DNA of 64,000 nucleotides from Methylomonas sp. 11b (GTDB taxonomy: Bacteria > Pseudomonadota > Gammaproteobacteria > Methylococcales > Methylomonadaceae). Below the pieces are notes generated by a model, which ran no database searches, had not been told where the DNA came from, and saw nothing but the letters and a program-made list of their open reading frames with translations. The position numbers were made by a program, and so were the translations under genes. Each line of letters opens with the position of its first letter. Position 1 is the stretch's first letter. Below, piece after piece: positions 55,795 through 64,000 of this stretch. The DNA is taken from contig NZ_KI911557.1 in the NCBI RefSeq assembly GCF_000515215.1, positions 1,199,586-1,263,585 of the forward strand. The letters are read 5' to 3'.

Positions 55795-56901
55795 ATGTTG
55801 AAGAATTTGTTTAAGAAAAAAGTTTCGGCTATTGAGTCCACAACTGACTATCCAGCGGTCAATCTCACGCCAACCGACTTAGAAGAACTCAAAAAGATAT
55901 TAAGAGCGGCACTTCCGAATATCCAAGCAGAAAATAACCCACTTGCTTGGTCTTGGGATCCGGATTTATGGGTGTCCGGCAAATTGCATTACCTAATCCC
56001 ACACGAGGTCGCAACTACAAAGGATATTGCCGAATTTCTACTATATATCCGTACCGCGTCGCTGACTTTTCCAGGAGGACCATTCATTTGGGATCTCAAT
56101 TCGCTGGACAATTTAGTGTTTCTACCAACGAGCAACGCGGAACGAAAGCAAAAGCCCGGCATCTTTGCCGCAATTCATTCGGCCAGCGACGAACCATACC
56201 AAGCCTACTGCCAATTCGTGGCAAAAATTCTAAGAAACATCAAGAATAACCATGACGAAACCTTAGCCAACACCGAGAATAGCGAGCAAAGTCGAGCATT
56301 GGCCGCTATGAGATCGGCCGCTCAAATTTTGGATTTTCAACGTAGTTTACGTGCAGGACTTGTCGGTACAAGGCCCGAGAATGTCAAATACTTCCTAAGT
56401 GACACCGACGAATTCTTGTTCGGCAGACCTGATAGACCGGCAACCGTAAAGGTCAAATTCCAACAAGAATCGGTATCTGTGGTGCTCCCGAACTACGTGC
56501 GTATTTCAAAAACGCCCGCCGACCAGATCGACGCAACCTTTGGCGAGAATTACATCTGTAGGCTTGAAATTTCGAGAGTCCACTCAGATGGTCCGGAATA
56601 TCCCGAAGAATTTGGAGTATATCTGGTCAAACAATCTGCGGAAAAGCAAGGGATGACGGTCAACTACTCTGCCGACGGCAAGGCGATAATTCCAGTCCCC
56701 CCTTTTATAAAACAAGAACGCGACCAACTTTTTCAGGTTTTTCATTTCACGATCGGCACTAAGCGAAGCGTGTTCACCATGACCCTGACGTGTCCCCCAC
56801 TACAAAATCTTCCGGAACAAGAAAAGACTCGAATCAACGAAATCATTAACGGAGTGATCGCAACGCTGACCGAAGAGAATCCGACCACAAAACTCCACTG
56901 A
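55795..56901 (+). CDS. Hypothetical protein, family not recognised
   Basis: The 368-residue protein starts MLKNLFKKKVSAIESTTDYPAVNL. It has no signal peptide or membrane helix and no clear catalytic motif. Its sequence is more AT-rich than most neighbours, and it stands alone between the RAYT/REP locus and rluB, which suggests horizontal gain. No function is proposed. Confidence 0.6.
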   Translation: MLKNLFKKKVSAIESTTDYPAVNLTPTDLEELKKILRAALPNIQAENNPLAWSWDPDLWVSGKLHYLIPHEVATTKDIAEFLLYIRTASLTFPGGPFIWDLNSLDNLVFLPTSNAERKQKPGIFAAIHSASDEPYQAYCQFVAKILRNIKNNHDETLANTENSEQSRALAAMRSAAQILDFQRSLRAGLVGTRPENVKYFLSDTDEFLFGRPDRPATVKVKFQQESVSVVLPNYVRISKTPADQIDATFGENYICRLEISRVHSDGPEYPEEFGVYLVKQSAEKQGMTVNYSADGKAIIPVPPFIKQERDQLFQVFHFTIGTKRSVFTMTLTCPPLQNLPEQEKTRINEIINGVIATLTEENPTTKLH

Positions 56902-56968
56902 ACTATTAAGATCATCACTCCGCGGCGGACACGGCTTGCCAACTGCGGTATCGATGAGTTCAACGCGA

Positions 56969-57856
56969 CTACAACCCCACAAATTCCATCAAAGCGGCCA
57001 ACTCCTTGGCCTCCAACTCATAAAACGAATGCGCCCTAACCCGTTCCGGCAAGCCGACATCGCCGTAACGGACCCGAATCAAACGGCTGACTTTGACCCC
57101 CTGCGATTCCCATAAACGCCGTACCAGACGATTCCGCCCCTGCTTGACCGTCGCGTAAAACCATTTATTAGCGCCTTCGCCGGCATAAAAGCTGACGTCT
57201 TCGAAATGCGCCGGGCCGTCTTCCAGTTCCACACCTTGTTTCAAACGGGCCAGCATGGCATCGTCCACTTCGCCTAAAATCCGCACCGCGTATTCGCGTT
57301 CGACTTCGCGCGAGGGGTGCATCAAACGGTTGGCGAGTTCGCCGTTATTGGTGACTAAAATCAAGCCGGAGGTGTTGATGTCCAGGCGGCCAACCGCGAT
57401 CCAGCGGCCGACTTGCAGGCGCGGCAGTTGGGTAAAGATTACCGGGCGGCCTTCCGGGTCGCGGCGGGTTACCAATTCGCCGACCGGCTTGTGGTACACC
57501 AATACGCGGGTCGGTTGCTCGGCGTATTTTTCCCATTTCACCACCCTGCCATTGATTTGCAGATGGTCGTCGGGCTTTAAGTGATAGCCCGGTTGCACCG
57601 GGTTACCGTTGACTGTGAGTTTGCCTTCTTCAATCCAGCGCTCGATTTCTCTGCGCGACCCAACGCCGGCTCTGGCCAGCAGTTTCTGGATACGCTCGCC
57701 GCCGGCAGGCGCGGCTTTAGTGGAGGGTGAGGTTTTCGGCGCCGAGGCCGGCTTCGGTTTGGGCGTCGAACTCGGTTTCCGAGACTGCGTTTTCTGGGTC
57801 CGTTTGTCCTGCGGGGCTGACGGGTTGTTCGATCTCGGCGGTTTGCGGTCTTTCAC
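56969..57856 (-). CDS. rluB: 23S rRNA pseudouridine synthase RluB
   Basis: The 295-residue protein has an N-terminal S4 domain (GERIQKLLARAGVGSRREIERWIE) and a catalytic domain with VGRLDINTSGLILVTNNG (catalytic Asp) and GRNRLVRRLWESQG. E. coli RluB modifies U2605 of 23S rRNA. The start is a GTG at 57856 preceded by AGGACCACA. Because no other start codon precedes the S4 domain, the first 46 codons overlap the end of scpB. Confidence 0.9.
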   Translation of the reverse strand: MKDRKPPRSNNPSAPQDKRTQKTQSRKPSSTPKPKPASAPKTSPSTKAAPAGGERIQKLLARAGVGSRREIERWIEEGKLTVNGNPVQPGYHLKPDDHLQINGRVVKWEKYAEQPTRVLVYHKPVGELVTRRDPEGRPVIFTQLPRLQVGRWIAVGRLDINTSGLILVTNNGELANRLMHPSREVEREYAVRILGEVDDAMLARLKQGVELEDGPAHFEDVSFYAGEGANKWFYATVKQGRNRLVRRLWESQGVKVSRLIRVRYGDVGLPERVRAHSFYELEAKELAALMEFVGL

Positions 57857-58415
57857 TGTGGTCCTGCTCAGGTTGCGGTTGAAGCGAATTGCCGAAATCG
57901 AAATTGACGATTTCTTCCAGCGTCGGTAATTCGCTCAATGTAGTTAAATTGAAATAATCCAAAAATTGTTTGGTGGTGCCGAACAAGGCCGGCCGGCCCG
58001 GTACTTCCTTATGGGCGATGACACGAATCCACTCGCGCTCCAACAGGGTTTGAATGATGGAACTGCTGACGCTGACACCACGAATATCCTCGATTTCGCC
58101 GCGCGTCACCGGCTGGCGGTAAGCGATGATCGCCAAAGTTTCCAGCAGCGCGCGCGAATACCGCGCAGGCTTTTCCTCGAACAAGCGGGTGACATAAGGC
58201 GACAGACCCTCGCGCACCTGAAACCGGTAACCGCTGGCCAATTGCCGCAGTCCAATCGGCCGATCCGCATAGTCGCGAGCAATGTCATCCAAGGCCATTT
58301 GCACCGACAAGGTATCGGGTTGCTCCAGTTCCGGAAAGGTTTCCTGGATCTGTCTAATCGTCATTGGCCGGTTGGCGGCAAACAAAATGGCTTCCACAAT
58401 GCGCTTGGTGTTCAT
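57717..58415 (-). CDS. scpB: Segregation and condensation protein ScpB (core; possible N-terminal extension)
   Basis: The core, from the ATG at 58415, is 232 residues and begins MNTKRIVEAILFAANRPMTIRQI, typical of ScpB. It has winged-helix domains (ALLETLAIIAYRQPVTRGEIEDIRGV; FGTTKQFLDYFNL). An acidic tail of about 60 residues follows. With ScpA and SMC it forms the condensin complex. The reading frame is open far upstream (to 59033) and may be translated as an extension; see the separate entry. Its last 140 bp overlap rluB. Confidence 0.85.
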   Translation of the reverse strand: MNTKRIVEAILFAANRPMTIRQIQETFPELEQPDTLSVQMALDDIARDYADRPIGLRQLASGYRFQVREGLSPYVTRLFEEKPARYSRALLETLAIIAYRQPVTRGEIEDIRGVSVSSSIIQTLLEREWIRVIAHKEVPGRPALFGTTKQFLDYFNLTTLSELPTLEEIVNFDFGNSLQPQPEQDHSERPQTAEIEQPVSPAGQTDPENAVSETEFDAQTEAGLGAENLTLH

Positions 58416-58818
58416 GTCGCACTCTTTAATTATGTCGGGCTGTAATCGGTGGCGTTCAACCAGGATGGGTTCGACAGTGCTGGCGCGAATAATCTCAGAC
58501 CAGCGCTGCGGCAAGCGGGTTGCGCGCCTAGCCTCGCTAACGTCGGTAGCCTCCGGCAGCTGCCAACTACTCTGCCAAGCCGGCAGCAAGCGCACCGTAT
58601 GCCGACGAGACTTGGGCAAAACCACGGGTTCGGTTGGTTCGTGGGCTTGAACAACCGCAATTCGCATCTCGCTGGACCAGATAGCAGGAAAACGCACAGC
58701 GCGCCGTTTGACCGGCACAAAGACTGTGATCGGCTCTGGCTTGACCCGCGGTTTGCGAGGCACTCTGGGTTTATTTGCAGGAATAACATCATCGACGACG
58801 GTATCGGCTAACGACGGA
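58416..58818 (-). other. Open frame upstream of the scpB core with three protein-level repeats
   Basis: In the scpB frame, the gap between scpA and the scpB core encodes three related motifs: RRAVRFPAIWSSEMRI, RRHTVRLLPAWQSSWQL and RRATRLPQRWSEIIRA, with EP-rich linkers. Such conservation at protein level suggests translation, either as an extended ScpB (GTG at 58763 or 59033) or as a fused gene. No independent start with a good Shine-Dalgarno was found. Confidence 0.5.
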
Positions 58819-59640
58819 TTAGTCTCCGGTGCCGCTATCGAGGCGGATTCTGACCTGGATACCGGCGTAAGGTTCGGATTGGAAGATGTCGATGATGCGC
58901 TCTTTGGAGAGTTCAAGGATGGCAAGAAACGCGACAACCACTCCGTTTTTTCCTTCACCTCGGGTAAAACACGCTGCGAAAGGGAGCTGATTTGCTCCGT
59001 TAAGTTTTTCCAAAATGGCTGCCATTCGTTCACGGACTGATAGGGGTTCTTTGGTTATTTGGTGGTGACTAAGCCTCTCGGCACGCTTCAATATATCCTG
59101 GAAGGCCAGCAGCAGTTCCTTGAGCTGCACATCCGGCAGAATTTGCTTAACATCCACGGTCGAGGTATCGACACCGAATTCAAAGGTATCGCGCTCGTTT
59201 CTGGGCAACAGATCCATCTCTTCGGCGACTTTTTTGATCGCTTCGTATTCCTGTAATTTACGGATCAAAAACGCTCTGGGGTCTTCCTCTTCTTCCTCGC
59301 TTTCCGGCTGTCTGGGCAGCAGCATCCGCGATTTGATCTCCGCCAGCAGCGCGGCCATCACCAGATATTCGGCGGCCAGTTCCAGACGCATATTTTCCAT
59401 CATGTCGATGTAGGCAATATATTGCTTGGTAATCTGGGCGATGGGGATGTCGAGAATATCCAGATTTTGGCGGCGAATCAAATACAACAGCAAATCCAGC
59501 GGTCCTTCGAACGCGTCCAGAAAGACTTCCAGCGCATCCGGCGGAATGTAGAGATCGTCCGGTAAATCCTGATAGGGCTGGCCTTGAACCAGCGCCAGCG
59601 GCGGCAGCGCGGCTTCAACCGGTAATGCTACTTCGTTCAA
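58819..59640 (-). CDS. scpA: Segregation and condensation protein ScpA
   Basis: The 273-residue protein has FEGPLDLLLYLIRRQNLDILDIPIAQI, the ScpA N-terminal signature that binds the SMC head, and a C-terminal winged helix (FLAILELSKERIIDIFQSEPYAGIQV). The start is a TTG (59640) directly after the M50 gene. Normal length. Confidence 0.9.
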   Translation of the reverse strand: MNEVALPVEAALPPLALVQGQPYQDLPDDLYIPPDALEVFLDAFEGPLDLLLYLIRRQNLDILDIPIAQITKQYIAYIDMMENMRLELAAEYLVMAALLAEIKSRMLLPRQPESEEEEEDPRAFLIRKLQEYEAIKKVAEEMDLLPRNERDTFEFGVDTSTVDVKQILPDVQLKELLLAFQDILKRAERLSHHQITKEPLSVRERMAAILEKLNGANQLPFAACFTRGEGKNGVVVAFLAILELSKERIIDIFQSEPYAGIQVRIRLDSGTGD

Positions 59641-59642
59641 AA

Positions 59643-60296
59643 CTACATGCCCGCCAAACTAAAAAATAATTGTTGGGCGTAGTACATTGGATAAGCCAGC
59701 AAATATTGCAACACGTCGGTAGCAAGTAATATCAACAAAAAAATAAAACCAAACCGTTCCAATCGATTGTACTGCCAAGCCCAATAATCCGGCAGCAATC
59801 CGGATAAAATCCGACTGCCATCCAACGGCGGAATAGGCAAAAGATTGATCAAAGCCAAAACCAAATTGATGCTGATCCCCGCAACACCGCTGTAGATCAA
59901 CGGGAAGGAGATATATTCGATTTCCAGCATCACGCCGATTCTAGCCAGCAAAGCCCAGGCCGCCGCCATCAACAAATTGGATAAAGGACCGGCTACCGCC
60001 ACGATCGCCATGGCTTGGCGCGGCTTTTTAAACGCGCGAGGATCGACCGGTACCGGCTTGGCCCAACCGAACACAAAACCGGTAAAGGTCAGCAACAATA
60101 AACCGGGAATAACCAGCGTGCCTAGCACGTCGATATGTTTGAGAGGATTCAGCGTTAAACGGCCTTGGTCGGCGGCGGTGTTATCGCCCAACTTCTTCGC
60201 CACCCAACCGTGCGCCACTTCATGACCGGTAATCGCAAAAATCACCGGTAAAATCCAAACTACGATCCTTTGTATCAGGGTTAATTCGTCCATCAT
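59643..60296 (-). CDS. Site-2 protease family (M50) membrane peptidase
   Basis: The product has HEVAHGW (HExxH) in the first helix and NLLPIPPLDGSRI near the second, typical of M50B rhomboid-like site-2 proteases of the YwhC type, with several membrane helices. The start is one of the adjacent ATGs at 60296 or 60293. It lies 7 bp after yciO. Confidence 0.88.
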   Translation of the reverse strand: MMDELTLIQRIVVWILPVIFAITGHEVAHGWVAKKLGDNTAADQGRLTLNPLKHIDVLGTLVIPGLLLLTFTGFVFGWAKPVPVDPRAFKKPRQAMAIVAVAGPLSNLLMAAAWALLARIGVMLEIEYISFPLIYSGVAGISINLVLALINLLPIPPLDGSRILSGLLPDYWAWQYNRLERFGFIFLLILLATDVLQYLLAYPMYYAQQLFFSLAGM

Positions 60297-60303
60297 TTGT
60301 TTT

Positions 60304-60924
60304 TCACTCCAACATCGGCGCAATACCGATACCTTGCCGAACAATTTCAATCGACTTGTCGCCGCAAGCGATGACGGTAGTGGGTTGATATTCGATCACC
60401 CCGACATCTATTACCAGGGCCAAGTCTTTTTCCAGCCTTTTTCTGATTTCGTAGGGATCGGCCAAAGGCTCGCTATCGCCGGGCATCATCAAGGTGGATG
60501 TCAACAACGGTTCGCCAAGCTGCTCGACCAAGGCCTGGGCAACCGGATGATCGGTAATCCTGACGCCTATGGTTTTCTTTTTCGGATGCTGCAAACGGCG
60601 CGGCACTTCTCGCGTGGCATCCAGTAAAAACGTAAATGGGCCGGGCGTCAGCTTTTTGATCAAGCGATGCGCTTCGTTGCCCATTTTGGTAAAGTTGGAA
60701 ACCTGCGACAGGTCGGTACACAACAGCGTGAAGTTATGATTATCATCCAGCCGGCGCAGGCTGCGAATTTGATCCATCGCCGCCTTATCGCCAATCTGGC
60801 AGCCCAGTGCGTAGGAAGCATCGGTGGGATAAACGATGACCCCGCCGTTCCGCAAAATATTAACGGCTTGTTGAATCAAGCGCGGCTGCGGGTTCTTCGG
60901 ATGAATTTCGAAATATTGCGCCAT
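60304..60924 (-). CDS. yciO: YciO-type Sua5/YrdC family protein
   Basis: The 206-residue protein begins MAQYFEIHPKNPQPRLIQQAV and contains VIVYPTDASYALGC, KKLTPGPFTFLL and IGVRITDHPVAQALV, which are YciO rather than TsaC hallmarks. Its role in threonylcarbamoyl adenosine synthesis is less certain than that of TsaC. tsaB is encoded upstream. Confidence 0.88.
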   Translation of the reverse strand: MAQYFEIHPKNPQPRLIQQAVNILRNGGVIVYPTDASYALGCQIGDKAAMDQIRSLRRLDDNHNFTLLCTDLSQVSNFTKMGNEAHRLIKKLTPGPFTFLLDATREVPRRLQHPKKKTIGVRITDHPVAQALVEQLGEPLLTSTLMMPGDSEPLADPYEIRKRLEKDLALVIDVGVIEYQPTTVIACGDKSIEIVRQGIGIAPMLE

Positions 60925-61025
60925 GGGCTAAAAATATCGGCTTAGGTAAAACGCTATTGTACCTTAGAAGGCATTTAAAAACGTCGCCAGGCAGTTTTAG
61001 CAGCAGGTGCAAGCCACAAATCCGC

Positions 61026-61712
61026 TTATCTTTCCGATTGTTTTTTTGCCACTTTATCACGCAGATAAACCGGCATGGCTTGCTCGACAGCCACGGCCAA
61101 ACCGTTAGCAAATCCATAAGCCGCCAGTTGAGCAACACACGCGGCACGTGGCCAAACCTCTACCTCGACGCCCAGCACGCGCTCAGCTAAACGCTGGCCC
61201 AACTGCTCCGCATAAACACCCCAGCCGGAACCGACGCCAAAACCGGCGCGGTCGGGAAATATCACGTCGCCGGCGGGCGTCACGGCTTCCGCGCCGTATA
61301 ACTCCGCCAAACCTAATTCGTTACGTTGATACACACCCCAAAAAATCTCGTCCATCCGTGCATCCATCGCCGTAAAACTCAGTTCAGCATCGGCGCGACG
61401 ATTAAAAAAATCTTGGGCGATTGCCGCCAACGTCGAAACCGGCACCACCGGCAAGTCGGCACCATAAGCAATGCCCTGCACCACGCCGCCGGCTATTCTG
61501 ACACCGGTAAACGAACCGGGCCCGCGACTCAAACCGATAGCGTCCAGTTGTTGCGGTTTGAGCTGGGCATCGGCCATCAATTCGTCGATCATCGGTAAAA
61601 TCAATTTGGTATGTTCGCGAGGCGCGACGGCAAATTTTTCGCTAATCTCGCCATCGATAAACAAAGCCGCCGAACAGGCGTCGGTGGAGGTTTCTACTGC
61701 CAATAATTTCAA
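61026..61712 (-). CDS. tsaB: tRNA threonylcarbamoyladenosine biosynthesis protein TsaB
   Basis: The 228-residue protein has SRGPGSFTGVRIAGGVVQGIAYG, the TsaB signature, in an ASKHA-type fold. It forms the t6A complex with TsaD and TsaE. The start is a TTG at 61712 preceded by AGAGGT. The spacer upstream contains a REP copy. Confidence 0.9.
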   Translation of the reverse strand: MKLLAVETSTDACSAALFIDGEISEKFAVAPREHTKLILPMIDELMADAQLKPQQLDAIGLSRGPGSFTGVRIAGGVVQGIAYGADLPVVPVSTLAAIAQDFFNRRADAELSFTAMDARMDEIFWGVYQRNELGLAELYGAEAVTPAGDVIFPDRAGFGVGSGWGVYAEQLGQRLAERVLGVEVEVWPRAACVAQLAAYGFANGLAVAVEQAMPVYLRDKVAKKQSER

Positions 61713-61735
61713 ATCTGTACCTCTGTCAACAAGAT

Positions 61736-61766
61736 GCCGGAAACGCTAACGCTTATTCCGGCCTAC
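61736..61766. repeat. Dispersed REP copy identical to 55485-55515
   Basis: The 31-bp sequence is identical base for base to the second half of the RAYT-flanking pair. It sits between the dinG stop (61774) and the tsaB start. This supports mobilisation of the family by the RAYT or a relative. Confidence 0.8.
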
Positions 61767-61773
61767 GCAATGT

Positions 61774-63732
61774 TCAATGTGATTCTTCCAATGCAAAAAA
61801 CCGCCGCACATCCTCGATCTCGCGGCTGCGCTTCATCGCCGGCACGCTATCTAAAAACATTTGGCCGTAGGAGCGCTTCAATAATCTGGGGTCGCAGACC
61901 ATCAGCACACCGCGGTCGTTGACGTCGCGAATCAAGCGGCCCACTCCCTGGCGCAGCATAATGATGGCGCTGGGGAGTTGATGCTCGAAAAATGGGTTGC
62001 GGCCCTGCTTTTCCATCGCATTCATGCGTGCTTTCAGCACCGGATCGCCAGGCGAGGCGAACGGCAGTTTATCGATGATCACACAGGATAAGGCGTCGCC
62101 GCGTACGTCCACGCCTTCCCAGAAACTGGCGGTTGCCAACAATACTGCGTTGCCCAGTTCCTTGAACTGATCCAGCAATACGCCTTTGGACTTGGTACCT
62201 TGTACCAGGATGGGATGGTCGAGCTTGCCTTCCAGCAATTGCGCGGCGCGTTGCAAGGCGCGGTGACTGGTAAACAGGAAAAACGCCCGGCCCCGGCTGG
62301 CTTCCAGCACCGGCAAGGCAAACTCGACAATTTTGTCGGTAAAGTCCGGATCGCTGGGCTGCGGCAGACCTTTGGGATGGTAAAACAGGGCCTGATTCGG
62401 GTAATCGAACGGACTCTCCCAGCTCTGGCTGAGCGCTCCGCTCAAACCCAGATTCTTGGAAAAATGCACGAAATTATTCGCCACACTCAGGGTGGCCGAG
62501 GTAAAAATCCACGTAGCTTTATGCCGGGCCATGAAGCCGCGAAATTCCTTGGCAATATCCAGCGGAGTACGGCTGAGGGTAAATGACTTACTGTAGGTTT
62601 CGTACCATTTGATCCACTGTCCATCCTTGTCGTTAATCAGCGTTTCCAGTTGCGCGTCTAGCGCTTCGGCGCGATCAAAGCAGGATTCGAGACCTTTGCT
62701 GCGCACCGAGGCGCGCTCCAGTTGATCGGTCAGTCGTGCCAGTTGCTTTTGCAAGGATTCCAACGCGCCGGCAATTTTTGGATTGGTTTCGATGTCCTGC
62801 CAATCGCCGCGCCGCAATTCCAGACCAAACGCCAAGCGCAAATCCTTCACTTCGTGTTGCAAGTCTTCGCAGGCGGTACGTAAGTCCGGCATATCCTTGG
62901 CGTCAGTAAAATATTCGGCCAAGCTGTCGTCGGCCAGATCGACCAACTGCTTGCCGCTGATCGTCACCCCCAAAAAATTGGAGGCGGTATCAGCCAGTTG
63001 ATGGGCTTCGTCGATGATGACCACTTCGGCATCGGGCAATAATTCGCCGAAACCGGTTTCGCGAATCGACCAGTCGGCGCAAAGGAGATGATGATTGACG
63101 ACGACGATTTCAGCCTCTTGAGCCTGTTTGCGGGCTTTAGTGAGAAAACAGTCGGCATAATCGGGGCAATTTTGACCCAAACAATTGTCGGTGGTCGAAG
63201 TCGCGTGAAACCAGACGGGATCGCCGTCGTGCACATCGGCTACTTCCGAGACGTCGCCGGCTTTGGTGCGTTTCGACCAGGCTTTGATCTGTGCCAGGGC
63301 CGCCGCATCTTCCTGACTGTAACCAAAAGCAGAATTCAAGGCCTGCTCCAAGCGATAAGTACAAAGGTAGTTGGCGCGGCCTTTTAACAAGCTGGCTTTG
63401 AACGGCCGTTTGCTCAAGGCTTTGCGGATTACCGGCAAATCCTTGTTGAACAATTGATCTTGTAGATTTTTGGTACCGGTGGAAACGATGACTTTCTTAC
63501 CGGACAGGATCGCGGGAATCAGATAGGCAAAGGTTTTGCCTGTACCGGTGCCGGCTTCGGCGATCAGATTTTGCTGCGACTCTATGGCATAAGCAATCTG
63601 CTCTGCCATCTCGATCTGCGCGGCGCGCGGCGAGTAACCGTTGATAATCTCGGCTAAGGCGCCGCCCTCGCCGAAAATATCGCCCAATTTTGCGGCGGCG
63701 CCGGAAAGCGACGGCTTGGAACCCTCAGCCAC
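61774..63732 (-). CDS. DinG/YoaA-type ATP-dependent DNA helicase
   Basis: The 652-residue protein has a Walker A (AEAGTGTGKTFAYLIPAI), an Fe-S cluster region (CLGQNCPDYADC and a preceding Cys), a DEAH box (IIDEAHQL) and a C-terminal motif (GVGRLIRDVNDRGVLMVCDPR). It resembles YoaA, a helicase linked to replication repair. Start is a GTG at 63732 overlapping the upstream stop. Confidence 0.9.
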   Translation of the reverse strand: MAEGSKPSLSGAAAKLGDIFGEGGALAEIINGYSPRAAQIEMAEQIAYAIESQQNLIAEAGTGTGKTFAYLIPAILSGKKVIVSTGTKNLQDQLFNKDLPVIRKALSKRPFKASLLKGRANYLCTYRLEQALNSAFGYSQEDAAALAQIKAWSKRTKAGDVSEVADVHDGDPVWFHATSTTDNCLGQNCPDYADCFLTKARKQAQEAEIVVVNHHLLCADWSIRETGFGELLPDAEVVIIDEAHQLADTASNFLGVTISGKQLVDLADDSLAEYFTDAKDMPDLRTACEDLQHEVKDLRLAFGLELRRGDWQDIETNPKIAGALESLQKQLARLTDQLERASVRSKGLESCFDRAEALDAQLETLINDKDGQWIKWYETYSKSFTLSRTPLDIAKEFRGFMARHKATWIFTSATLSVANNFVHFSKNLGLSGALSQSWESPFDYPNQALFYHPKGLPQPSDPDFTDKIVEFALPVLEASRGRAFFLFTSHRALQRAAQLLEGKLDHPILVQGTKSKGVLLDQFKELGNAVLLATASFWEGVDVRGDALSCVIIDKLPFASPGDPVLKARMNAMEKQGRNPFFEHQLPSAIIMLRQGVGRLIRDVNDRGVLMVCDPRLLKRSYGQMFLDSVPAMKRSREIEDVRRFFALEESH

Positions 63733-64000
63733 TAGCGACCGAAAAAGCTATCCGCTTTGGCTTTAGCTTCTCTAGCCCCTTGGGAATTTTGCTGCATTTG
63801 TCGGGCTTCGGCGATCAGCAACCAGCTTTTGCGCTTCAGATCCAGATCGCCGCCAGCCAGCAGAGCCGCCTTGCCGGCCAACTCTTCCGCGAGTTGCGGT
63901 TTATTTTGTTTGATTCTGAGCTGCGCCAGTTTATAGGTCAGGGTCGGATTGCGCGAATCGATACGTAAGGCCCGCTCCATCACCACCACCGCCGCATCGA
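63732..64000 (-). CDS. TPR repeat protein, partial (C-terminus only)
   Basis: The C-terminal part of a tetratricopeptide repeat protein (YKLAQLRIKQNKPQLAEELAGKAALLAGG; SWLLIAEARQMQQNSQGA). The rest continues past the right edge. It is cotranscribed with the helicase. The role is unknown. Confidence 0.7.
   Translation of the reverse strand, partial: DAAVVVMERALRIDSRNPTLTYKLAQLRIKQNKPQLAEELAGKAALLAGGDLDLKRKSWLLIAEARQMQQNSQGAREAKAKADSFFGR

Noticed and set aside
59034..59040. A start of scpB at the GTG near 59033 as the certain start
   Set aside because: It lies within scpA, and its extra N-terminal sequence has no known match. It is kept only as a possibility.

Overview
This 64 kb window looks like a chromosomal segment of a gammaproteobacterial methanotroph or methylotroph, most probably a Methylomonas-like Methylococcaceae. 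Three things point there: a pair of genes (MfnB/DUF556 and DUF447) tied to tetrahydromethanopterin/methanofuran-type C1 metabolism, the gammaproteobacterial character of the housekeeping genes (scpA-scpB-rluB, tsaB, yoaA/dinG, uup), and VPLPA-CTERM surface protein and c-di-GMP signalling genes. The genus is an inference. No rRNA, tRNA, CRISPR array, prophage or classical insertion sequence was seen.

Layout. 1-3155 (minus strand): a TonB energy module with a DUF2341-ExbB fusion, ExbD, TonB and a secreted protein cut by the window edge. 3465-18791 (minus): a surface-protein region holding a 3526-residue filamentous-haemagglutinin-like exoprotein (TpsA), its Omp85-type transporter (TpsB), a secreted protein of unknown function and a VPLPA-CTERM protein. 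The tpsA leader and the VPLPA-CTERM leader each carry a GEMM-type (c-di-GMP-I) riboswitch candidate. 19630-29432 (minus): a complete gspC-to-gspM type II secretion operon in the canonical order. 29586-33032 (plus): a protein with an HELLH motif and a membrane protein with an EF-hand, followed by a duplicated repeat tract. 33351-47538 (mostly minus): an orphan trypsin-like protease, PPK2, a haemerythrin sensor kinase with a degenerate HD-GYP response regulator, an ABC-F ATPase, a CinA-like protein, an AEC transporter, a large MASE3-PAS-GGDEF-EAL protein, and MfnB with DUF447. 47692-54803 (plus): a double-receiver protein, then the SOS mutagenesis cassette lexA-imuA-imuB-dnaE2 behind a LexA box. 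54852-55515: a REP-associated transposase (RAYT) with its REP pair. 55795-64000: an unknown gene, then minus-strand housekeeping genes rluB, scpB, scpA, a site-2 protease, yciO, tsaB, a DinG/YoaA helicase and a TPR protein cut by the right edge.

How the parts may work together. The TPS exoprotein, the VPLPA-CTERM protein, the GGDEF/EAL protein and the degenerate HD-GYP regulator suggest that surface attachment is controlled by c-di-GMP (inference). The lexA cassette provides damage-induced translesion synthesis. Small palindromic repeats are scattered through the spacers. One pair sits in frame inside dnaE2, and another family is adjacent to the transposase that probably spreads it. The most interesting items are the two riboswitch candidates with different expression platforms, the repeat pair translated within dnaE2, the RAYT/REP system with compensatory stem changes, the 140-bp dual-coding overlap of scpB and rluB, and the repeat-bearing open frame in front of scpB.
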